A stretch of DNA of 64,000 nucleotides, from assembly GCA_963556145.1 (NCBI GenBank), contig OY744461.1, positions 5,652,891-5,716,890 of the forward strand. The letters are read 5' to 3'. The notes below the pieces were generated by a model that worked only from the letters and a program-made list of their open reading frames with translations, was not told the DNA's origin and ran no database searches. Position 1 is the stretch's first letter. Each line of letters opens with the position of its first letter. This document shows, piece by piece, positions 54,718 through 64,000 of the stretch. Source of the DNA: Hygrocybe punicea (lineage: Eukaryota > Basidiomycota > Agaricomycetes > Agaricales > Hygrophoraceae). Position numbers and translations under genes: made by a program.

Positions 54718-54965
54718 ATATAAGGTAATTTTATACTATATATGCTAAATTTTGAGCTGATCACAGGAGTGATTGTCACATGTGACCACTTTTACTATAT
54801 ATGCAAATATCAGTCATATAAGCAGATATAGACTAAACTTAGATTATATACTGATATTTTTACTTAAAACATAAAATTCAATGTGATATCACTGTATATA
54901 TATATCAAGCAAAATACTTATTGATGTTCATAACAATTATGCAAATAAAAATCCAATGAAAGAAA

Positions 54966-55009
54966 AAGACTTTGTTTATGCCATGTGCAACATTGGCCTA
55001 TTCACCAAG
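54966..55009 (+). other. Internal second 3' terminus of HINE2
   Basis: AGACTTTGTTTATGCCATGT, then ATTGGCCTATTCACCAAG followed by T, the counterpart of HINE1 37891-37930, about 320 bases before the final end. Confidence 0.65.
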
Positions 55010-55733
55010 TACAGCTGTCTTCATGTTATCATCTGCTGTGCAACATTCAAGGTCATGAATAAGTAGAGTTGAGCAAATGTAAGTCAATTGTTATCATACT
55101 GTTTAAGAGGCAGTTGTGTTTGGCAGTTGACCTGTTGCTCCTTAAACATTTCTTTTATGACTGAAAATATTGCATGATAAAGCAGCACAATATACAACAT
55201 ATGCTATCTGTCTTATACCATATGTAACATGTGTTATGCAATTTAATGTTATTGCTTACTTCATCATGAAATTGGGGAGAGGGAAAAAAGAACTCGTTCA
55301 TGCCATGCACAGCACTGGCCCACTAAACAAGAATAAAAACAGGTTCTGTTTCGAGGTTGGATAATAAGTTGTCTCGAAACATAAGTATCTCATGATCTGA
55401 AACTGATTCTGCAAACTTGAGTTTCTGAATTCAATTTGGACTGTCTGTTGATAATAATTTTGAGTAGTTGAAAATATTACCCTGAACAATTAAATTTAGA
55501 TATTTATTTTCAGCTATCGCAGACCAAAAGTTCCTTTGCTAATTGTTGGGTTCTCCAAATGAAAACCAATGAATTTAGTTTCAGTAGTTCCTGAATAAGG
55601 CGGACGATGATCGTAAGCTCACTCTAAGCTCACCATAAGCTTATTGTGCATCATGGTAAAAGATCGCATGCATCATATATTCATTATAAATCAGTATTGT
55701 ACAAGATTAATCCTATAACTTTGTTGAGCTACT

Positions 55734-56174
55734 TCATATGAGAATTTGCCAAGAATATACCCTTGATAGATTGAGAATGACAACCCACTCAGAAGAAAGC
55801 TCAAACCGCGCCACATGAGAAACTACTGACTCCACAGGAACAACATCATCTGGACCATCTGCCATCTTTGATGAGTATAATTTCGCAGGAAAGAACGGGT
55901 ATCTATGGAAGTGGTCATATTTTGTTGTAGGAAGAGGTGCTTGGTACTTTATATGTAAGTAGACTTGATGGCCAGAGTGTCTGATACATTGAATACTCCC
56001 TGTGATGGGGTCTATGGAGGAAAGCATAGGATAATAGAGAACCAGACTGTCGCCAAGATGTGTCAAACAACAGAAGAATATGACACCATTGCGAGAATAG
56101 TGGGCTTGTTCGCTGTGGAGGAAGTAGAGGTTCGGGTCTGGCTCACTGTGGCTGAAATCTGTAGTCCCCGACAA
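55734..56174 (-). CDS. Unknown 146-residue frame
   Basis: This open frame (MSGTTDFSHSEPDPN...YSWQILI) has mixed composition and a stretch rich in Tyr/His/Phe. No known domain, signal peptide or clear splice signals. It may be an exon of a decayed gene. The flanks 55332-55733 and 56175-56841 contain nothing I can assign. Confidence 0.3.
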   Translation of the reverse strand: MSGTTDFSHSEPDPNLYFLHSEQAHYSRNGVIFFCCLTHLGDSLVLYYPMLSSIDPITGSIQCIRHSGHQVYLHIKYQAPLPTTKYDHFHRYPFFPAKLYSSKMADGPDDVVPVESVVSHVARFELSSEWVVILNLSRVYSWQILI

Positions 56175-57410
56175 GAAGGCCTTGTTGAATAGGATTTTGA
56201 ATTGTCAAATAACTTTGGGACAATCTGATCACTTCAACCACTACCAAAGATTGGCTCCTCACATATACAAGCAAGATATTGTGGCTTCCATCACACCTAA
56301 GGCATGGTCATCACTGAAATGTGCATGAATGAGAACAAGTGACACTTATCACCAATCTTATCATTAGTGTTGATCTTTTGTAAGGTACCGATCAATCATT
56401 CAAAAGGAAAACCCCACCAGGAGATGACAGGACCAAACAATAGAAGGAAGTCATATATATGAAAAGATGCATGAACATTCAGCCTGTGCTGATGCTTCAG
56501 AGTGTGAGGGTGGAGCTTGTGCAAATAATCAACCCATTCCTTCATGAGTTTGTGGCATGCAGTCACATGGCAAGTGTTCATCGTATATTGGCAAGCAATG
56601 GTGACCGCTTGGCACAGCGCCATTGTTATGAGTCCCTATAAGGGAATCGTTCTATACGGGGGATTCTCAAACTCAGGGTCAGACTCTAATTTGCCAAGCC
56701 ATGGGAACAATTTTGAAGCCCTGGGAATAATTATGAAACCATGTGACTAGCCGGAGTTGAGTGTGAGAATTTGTTGTCCCAATCAGCAAGAATAATAAGG
56801 CAGCCGGATCACAGCAGCCAATGTGGAAATGGGTAGTGTTACTTGGGGAAGTGGGCCATCGCAAGCATGGCATGAACGAGTTCTTCTTGGTTCTATTCAA
56901 TCATTTGATGTCCATTATTTATTCTACATAATCTGCAGTTGTAATGTATAACAAGAATAATCATAGTATATGTGAACATTGTTGGAATTTGGAATCATAC
57001 ATTCTATGTTATCCCATTCTGTTAGTAACAATGTACTACTTGTCCTCAGTTGGGGCCTTTGATCAAGGGACTACTAATCTCTTGGACAATATTATTTACA
57101 CTTGTTCATGCCATAGTTGTATATCAACAGTCAACCAACATTGGAGTGGACTGAATGTCAGTTATACAACACTTTATCCTGGCATTTACCACTACCACTG
57201 TTACCATTACTTATCAGTGCTCGGGCAATAAGTAACAATAAGAACTTAAGTGTTTGACATCATGTAATGTATTTATAACATTCCTATATTTAATGGCCCA
57301 TTTTCCCACCCTGAAGATTTCCTTCAATTTTGATGTCCAATATGAATTTACAAATGGTGAAAATTTTGAATGTCCCACTTTCCCACCCAATAGTCCTCAA
57401 TTATATTAAA

Positions 57411-57752
57411 TTACTGGTTTTGAGCATAAACTGCTAGCACAAGAATTTTATCTTCATATCTTTTAAAACCATCATCTGACATGATACCAATGTGACCATC
57501 TTGCTTACATGTTGCTCCAGTTGTCATACCGTCATGATACCAAATTGTGCCATCTTCTGATATGAATTGAGATGTAGAGTGATATCCTCCAACATATACA
57601 ATACCTCTTAGATACAAATTTACTGACTTGTCATTTACATTTACAGTTATTTGATGGCTGGTAATCATGTTTATGTTGGGATATTCTAATACCAGCAACT
57701 CAGGTGTTTTGTATAGTATATGGTACGGATAATTGAAACATTACATAGTGGA
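57411..57752 (-). pseudogene. Helitron protease C-terminal remnant (H4)
   Basis: The last 95 residues (LVLEYPNINMITSHQITVNV ... YAQNQ) keep the His/Asp part of the peptidase-like domain (GGYHSTSQF, WYHDGM). Upstream of codon CNVSMMR the sequence jumps into the 5' leader. It has more changes than H1 and H2 have between them. Confidence 0.8.
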
Positions 57753-58139
57753 CCGAGCCATGTACTGTGTAAACAAGGCCACCAGGGATTTCTGGTGCTT
57801 CAATCAATGGTCAGATAAACCAAACCGTCTTTGTGAAGAAATCACATATGCAATGATGCATTGGCATTCACATTGGCCTGTCATGCAACACAAGTTAAAT
57901 GAATGGTCAGAATGTGTCACTGACAACAAGAAAGGAACTGTAAAACAGACATGAGAACTGTTGAGACCAGAGGGAATGGGGAACAGCAGGAGCAGTAGGA
58001 ACACAACACAGTAGAATAGCATGTTATGCACTAGCAGATGATGTGTTACAAGTGTAGCATTTAGATTTCAAAGATAAATTTGGAAATTGATTATATAATA
58101 TTTAATTTCTATTTAATAATTAAATATAAGTAAATATAT

Positions 58140-59240
58140 GAGTCAAAAATGGAAGGCCTGACACCCCCAACTTCGCGTTTTCAAGAGAAACAGGGTACGG
58201 GGATCTAGATGAGGGGTGTGGGACGGGGTGACATGGTGAGTGAAAACGGGGGGGGGGTGGTTGGGCAGACAGCCGGAATCCGAGGGCCTGAGACCCCCCC
58301 GACCCCTCATTTTCAACGCGAACGAGGTCCGGGGGGTGTAGACTGGCCGGGGGTGGTCGAAAACGGGTGTCCTGGAGGTAAAAAAAGGGAGGGTGGTGGT
58401 GGTTGGGCAGAATGCCGGATCGCGAGGGCCTGAGACCCTCCGACCCCTCGTTTTCGACGCGAACGAGGTGCGGGGGGTGCAGCCTAGCCGGGGGTGGTCG
58501 AAAAAGTCGCGGGACGGGCTGTCCTGGGGGATGAAAAAGGGGGGGTGTTGCTGGCTGGGCAGACAGGCGGAATGCGAGGGCCGGAGACCCCCCGACTTCT
58601 CGTTTTCAACGGGAACAAGGTGCGGGGGATCTAGACTGGCCGGGGATGGTCGACAACGGGGCTGGACCGGGTGTCCTGTTGGTAGAAAAAGGGAGGGTGG
58701 TGGTGGTAGGGCAGACAGCCGGATCGCGAGGGCCTGAGACCCCCCGACTTCTCGTTTTCAACGGGAACGAGGTGCGGGGGTCTAGACTGGCCGGGGATGG
58801 TCGAAAACGGGGCTGGACCGGGTGTCCTGTTGGTAGAAAAAGGGCGGGTGGTGGTGGTGGGGCAGACAGCCGGATCGCGAGGTTTTGAGACCCCCCACTC
58901 GCGCGTTTTCAACGAGAACGAGGTGCGGGGGGTCTAGACTGGCCGGGGGTGGTCGAAAACGCGGCGGGACGGGCTGTCCGGGTGGTTGAAAAAGGGGGAT
59001 GTTGGTTGTTGGGCAGATAGCTGGATCGCGAGGGCCTGGGACCCCCCGACTCCTCGTTTTCAACGGGAACGAGGTGCGGGGGGTCTAGACTGGCCGGGGA
59101 TGGTCGAAAACGCGGCGGGGTGGGGCGTCCTGGTGGTTGAAAAAAGGGGATGTTGGTTGTTGGGCAGATAGCTGGATCGCGAGGGCCTGGGACCCCCCGA
59201 CTCCTCATTTTCGATGGAAACGGGTTGCGGGGGGTACAGA
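58140..59240. repeat. GC-rich 150-bp minisatellite (H4)
   Basis: About seven units of the same repeat as 25200-26262, with GAGGTGCGGGGG near 58467, 58617, 58769, 58920, 59070 and 59221. Neighbouring units here resemble each other more than units in H2, pointing to local homogenisation. Confidence 0.9.
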
Positions 59241-59857
59241 CATCAGTACTAGACCAAGGACAATAAAACTATGTCCATACCTCTGTTACACCACCCCCTC
59301 GACGATGTTGCTGTTGAGCAACAGAAGGTTTGTGCACTCATCTGAGCTCGAAAGCTCTCACTGTATATTTAAGACTCTGCTCTAATTTCAGCCACAACTC
59401 CGGACCACTCTTGCTTGTTTGCATTCTAGAGACTCAGATATCACATTTTACAACTGCCTTCAGTGGACAAAAGTGACCCAGACATACACTAAAATACAGT
59501 TAGAAATTACCACATTTTTATTGGCAGTATAACATTAGTTATTGCATCTATACTCATTTCCTTGGCAAAAAATGGCTCACAGAGAGCCCAAATCATACCA
59601 GATCCCCTCCATATTTTTTTTCCAGCAGGACAGTCCCCATGACATCCTCCTCGTCAAATCTGGTGACAGTCTATGCAGTGTGCAAGTCAATAGAGGCTCT
59701 GAATTCTGGAATGAAACCAGTCAAACGGGATTTTGAACTCAGTTGCCATATTGGGACGCAATTTTCCCTCAGTCCCTGAGATGAATGAATGAATCACCTC
59801 AATGGCTGAAAACCGGGTTTATAAGAACGAGTTTTCCATAAATGGAAGAACTCGTAA

Positions 59858-62763
59858 TTTGAAGTCAAATGCTTTAATGCAATGGCCTTGAGAGCTTTGG
59901 CACTTTTGTTGGAATATTCTTCACCTGTCAAACCATGAACAACAAATGGACATTTGCCTGATTCAACACCATCTTCTTCTTCAATGTCATTGATAGCTGT
60001 CGACTCTGGATTTTTATTTGTAAATGATTGATGATAATCTACGACAACTGGAGGACCATTTTCTGGATACTGATCAAGATTTCTTTGTGATATCTCCAGA
60101 TCATAATAATCGCAATGATTCAACTTCAACCATTCCAATGCAGCTTTAACCTTGTTTCTTCTTACAAGAAGAGGTGTTCTCTCAAAGTCTGATTTAGTGG
60201 GCTTACATGGCCCTGTATAAATAAATGCCAGAGCTTCATCCAAGTCTTCAAGGGGTGGAGGTAGAATATCATACACTTTAGGAATAGGATTAGCAAAGGT
60301 GATTGCATTCGCTCTCATTTTATGCATTCCTGAAGATACTCTTACAATACAACGATTGTGTCGCACTCTTGCAACCAGCAACTGTTCTGCAAATGATAAA
60401 TCTGTCAACTGTACTGGAACATCTCCTAACCATTTTCCATTGGCTAATGACAACAGAGGAATCTTATTTTTTGTCAAAGATTTATGGCAACTTGTGCACA
60501 TACTGTGCAGCTGTTTAATTAAGACAGGGCCATCCAAGCCTTTAATAGGATCTTCAGCAGTCAATCGCTCTTTTTGTGTCACCCCTGGGTTTATCAATAT
60601 TTTCAAGTCTATGTTGACATTCAAGAGTTTTAATAAATATTTAATTGGAGTCAATTGACCACATATAGCACATCCTGATTCTTGTACCTGATCAGGTGAC
60701 ATATCTTGACATGCGTTAGCTATAATTGTATGTTGTAGAGCAGCTGTGAGAGGTAGAGGTGGAAACATGTTTTTATTTTTATTTTTGTATTTTTGTTCTG
60801 ACTTTGCATGATTTAATTTATATTCTACACCTTTTGTTTGTTGATATCTTGTTACTGATTGCAAATTTTTTACTTTGTATTCTATATTTTGGCTTTGATA
60901 TCGTTTCACTGCTCTTGCATTAGATGCCTTTGATTCCTTATGTAAAACTTCAATATCTATGACATCAAATACAGATAGATATTGAGCACAATTCACACAT
61001 ATATGGCTCTTGATTGAAGTTTGAATATCTGTCTTATGAGATCTAGCATATGTGACAATATTATGAGCTGCTGCAATGGACTTTAGTTGATCTGTTGTTA
61101 ATTGTGGTAATAACACACCCCATGGCACAAAACATGTTAATGTATTTAACATATCACTTCTTGTATCTGATTGTTTTATATATTCTCTGAATTTGAATTT
61201 CACATTAGTAGGATATCTTATGGAATTTGATAAATAAGGAGACAGCTCATTAAATATGAACAACTTTGATCCACCACCAACAATATTATGCATATTTGTA
61301 TTGTTCTCCTTGGTATCATCATTAGAGCAATATTTATTGTCTGACACAGATTCATGTTTTAAAGCAGTGGCACATATGAAATTAAGACCCATAAAATATT
61401 GTGAATAATATACCAGAAATACTTGAAAGATAAAAATTAAACTATATATCATTAATGTTTGATATTTTTGTATATATACTGCATAGTCATGTGCAGCATA
61501 CATGTTTTGTAGCAGCTTTAGATGTATTCTTTGACACTTCCTGAGAAGTATTTCATATACAAATACTAAGTTATGCATGGATGCATTGACATATAAAAGA
61601 AGTCGTACATAGAATTCAATAATAAACGGTAGTTCTTTGTGGGACTTTGAAATCCAATGGTGTGAACCAAGGTGACCTATGTTGGGAAGACATTGTACAG
61701 TTTCTTCTGTTATATGTGAGATGATATGAGAAGAATGGTGTTCTCCACTATTGTTTAATACTCTCTTTTGGGGCACATGATGAGCAAAATAATCACATAT
61801 TGTCTGTGTCCTTGAAATCAATTTCTGTAGTGCATCAATAGAATGATAGAAAAACACCATATCCTGGAGTGCATCAGGTTGATAATCTAGTAGCCTGTGT
61901 TGGAACACATGAGCAAGATGATAAGGAGATATTTGTGTCCTTGAATGCAGGTTCTGTGGTGCATAAACAGAATGATAAAAAAGCACCATATCCTGGGGTG
62001 TATGATAACAGTAGTATAATGCCCAGTCTTGGGACAGATTAATAAGACAATAAGACAATATTTGTGTTCTATCCTGGGGTGTATCAGGACAATAATATAA
62101 CACCCAATCTTGGGTCAGATGAATAAGATGATCAGAAGATATTTGTGTTCTATCCTGGGGTGTGTCAGGATGATATAACATCCAGTCTTGGGACAGATGA
62201 ACAAGACGATAAGATGATATTTGTGTCCTTAAACTCAAGTTCTGTGGTGCATAAACAGAATGGTAATCAAGCACCATATCCTGGGATGTGTCAGGACGAT
62301 AGTAGAACACCCTGTCTTGGGACACAGCAAGACGATAAATAGATATTGGTGTCCTGTCCTGGGGTGCATCAGGACGATAGTATAACACCCTGTCTTGGGA
62401 CACAGCAAGACGATAAATAGATATTGGTGTCCTATCCTGGGGTGCATCAGGACGATAGTATAACACCCTGTCTTGGGACACAGCAAGACGATAAATAGAT
62501 ATTGGTGTCCTGTCCTGGGGTGCATCAGGACGATAGTATAACACCCTGTCTTGGGACACAGCAAGACGATAAAATATTGATGTCCTATCCTGGGGTGTAT
62601 CAGGACGATAATATAACACCCTGTCATGGGACACATGAGCAACACAATAAAAAGATATTTGTGTCCTGAAACTCAACCTCTCCGGTGCATAAACCGAACG
62701 ATAAGCAAACACCACATCCTGGGGTGTGTCAGGATGATAATGTAACACCGAGCTGTGTACCAT
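59858..62763 (-). pseudogene. Helitron replicase N-terminal fragment (H5)
   Basis: It starts at ATG 62763 with the same 78-base repeats and Cys pairs as H2 and stops before the Rep domain (HUH and Y2 motifs missing). The frame is open to the junction KHLTSN and then reads into H4 (YEFFHLWKTRSYK...), stop at 59794. It differs from H2 at only a few residues, for example LEDLDEALAF for IEDLDEVLAF. Confidence 0.85.
62270..62660 (-). repeat. 78-bp coding tandem repeat in the Helitron N-terminus (H5)
   Basis: Four units of YYRPDAPQDRTPIS...YRLAVSQD, as in H2. Confidence 0.9.
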
Positions 62764-63129
62764 GTAAACAAGGCCACCAGAGATCTCTGGTACTTTAATC
62801 AATGGTCAGATAAACCAACCTGTCTTTGCGAAGAAATTACATACGCAATGATGCATTGGCATTGGCATCAGCCTGTCATGCAACACAAGTTAAATGAATG
62901 GTCAGAATGTGTCACTGACAACAAGGAAGGAACCGTAAAACAGACATGAGGACCAGAGGGAATGGGGAACAGCAGGAGCAGTAGAAACACAATGCAGTAG
63001 AATAGCATGTTATACGATGATGTGTCACAAGCGTAGCATTTAGATTTCACACATAAATTTGGAAATTGACTATATAATATTTAATTTCTATTTAATAATT
63101 AAATATAAGGAAATATACTAGTCAAACAA

Positions 63130-64000
63130 TGAAGAGCCTGACACCCCCAACTTCGCGTTTTCAACAGAAACATGGTACGGGGATGTAGATGACCCAGGGG
63201 TGTGGGCCGGGGTGTCCTGGTGGATGAAAACGGGGGGGGGGTGGTTGGGCAGACGCCGGAATGCGAGGGCCTGAGACCCCCCGACCCCTCATATTTAACT
63301 CGAAAGAGGTGCGGGGGGTGTACACAAGGGGGGATCGGAAACCGGACGGGGTGGGGCGTCCCGGGGGATGAAAAAATTGGGGGGGGGTTGCTGGTTGGGC
63401 AGACAGGCGCATTGCGAGGGCCGGAGACCCCCCTGACCCCTCGTTTTCGACGCGAACGAGGTGCGGGGGGTGTAGCCTAGCCGGGGGTAGTCGAAAAAGT
63501 CGAGGGACGGGCTGTCTTGGGGCATGAAAAAGGGGGGGTGTTGCTGGTTCGGCAGACAGCCGGAATGCGAGGGCCTGAGACCCCCGGACCCCTCGTTTTC
63601 GACGCGAACGAGGTGCGGGGGGTGTAACCTAGTCGGGGGTAGTTGAAAAACCCGCGGGACGGGCTGTCCTGGCGGATGAAAACGGAGGGGGGGGTGGTTG
63701 GGCAGACAGGCGGAATACGAGGGCCTGGGACCCCCGGACCCCTCGTTTTCGACGCGAACGAGGTGCGGGGGGTGTAGCCTAGCCGGGGGTAGTCGAAAAA
63801 GTCGCGGGACGGGCTGTCCCGGGGGATGAAAAAGGGGGTGTTGCTAGTTGGGCAAACAGGCGGAATGCGAGGGACTGAGACCCCCCGAACCCCCGTTTTC
63901 AACGCGAACGAGGCCCGGGGGGTGCACACCAGCCGGGGGTGATCGAAAACCGGACGGGATGGGGTGTCTCGGTGGATGAAAAAAGGGGGTTGGCGGTGGT
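63130..64000. repeat. GC-rich 150-bp minisatellite (H5), continues past window
   Basis: At least six units of the Helitron minisatellite, very close to the H2 array in order and sequence, still running at the window end. Confidence 0.9.

Larger units (their letters stand above)
52443..55331 (+). mobile_element. Non-autonomous Helitron HINE2 with a nested LTR-like insertion
   Basis: The 5' end ATTACAAGTTCTTTTAAT and the 3' end AAGAACTCGTTCATGCC...CCACTAAACAAG equal those of HINE1. Apart from the nested piece 52804-54717 the body follows HINE1 (GTCACATGTGACC palindromes, internal second terminus). The right flank starts AATAAAAAC, not T, so the insertion site differs from the rule seen elsewhere. 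No gene is inside. Confidence 0.78.
56842..59857 (-). mobile_element. Helitron H4, internally deleted, both ends present
   Basis: The 5' end TTACGAGTTCTTCC is at 59857-59844 and the 3' end CCCCAAG at 56848-56842, followed by T on the element strand. Between them are the 5' unique region (59857-59240), the 150-bp minisatellite, the leader, a deletion junction near 57752, the last 95 codons of the replicase, and the 3' region. About 8 kb of coding sequence is gone. It would depend on a full-length relative to move. Confidence 0.82.
59858..64000 (-). mobile_element. Helitron H5, 5' half only, runs off the window
   Basis: It carries the minisatellite, leader and first 968 codons of the replicase, almost identical to H2. 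At 59858 it stops abruptly and the 5' end of H4 follows in the same orientation. The missing 3' half is not on the far side of H4, so H4 did not simply insert into an intact H5. The H5 5' terminus lies beyond 64000. Confidence 0.8.

Overview
The window looks like repeat-rich DNA from a basidiomycete fungus, most likely an Agaricomycete. The signs are dense GT-AG introns of about 50-90 bp, a three-exon APC/C activator gene (CDC20), Agaricomycete-type Ty3/gypsy gag-pol pieces, and several Helitron and hAT-type elements nested in one another. No rRNA, tRNA or CRISPR array was recognised, and the species cannot be named from sequence alone.

Layout. 1-7956: three intron-containing genes of unknown function: a protein with a chromodomain (5' end outside the window), then two divergently transcribed genes. 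8.5-29.8 kb: two nearly identical long Helitrons, H1 and H2. H1 (+) has a one-base frameshift in its replicase-helicase. H2 is split by an inversion of 17527-27883; undoing the inversion on paper places H2 head-to-tail behind H1 and gives one uninterrupted reading frame of about 2,890 codons: HUH/Y2 Rep, Pif1-like helicase, and a C-terminal ubiquitin-protease-like domain. 29.8-39.1 kb: a decayed Ty3/gypsy element with a possible 5' LTR, gag, protease, RT, RNase H and integrase. It is interrupted by a hAT-like element (E1) and by a non-autonomous Helitron (HINE1). 39.2-48.2 kb: a second hAT-like element (E2), a degenerate 160-bp tandem repeat, small intron-rich genes, and a third hAT-like element (E3) packed with CAG/CGG-type repeats. 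48.2-52.2 kb: an inverted copy of the possible LTR (D2), a spliced zinc-knuckle gene, and CDC20, the only clear housekeeping gene. 52.4-55.3 kb: HINE2, which carries a nested LTR-like insertion. 56.8-64 kb: H4, an internally deleted Helitron with both ends, and H5, the 5' half of another copy that runs off the window.

How the parts relate. The Helitrons share one set of ends: 5' TTACGAGTTCTT, a 3' subterminal AAGAACTCGT (inverted with respect to the 5' end), a GCCA/TGGC hairpin, and a terminus CAAG usually followed by T. The two short HINEs have the same architecture with no Rep gene, so H1/H2-type Rep proteins are the natural candidates to mobilise them. This asymmetric terminal inverted repeat layout resembles the Helentron/Helitron2 group rather than canonical TC...CTRR Helitrons. 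The best candidates for something new are the protease-bearing Helitron family with minisatellite 5' regions and repeated 3' terminators, and the conserved-looking chromodomain gene trio at the left edge.
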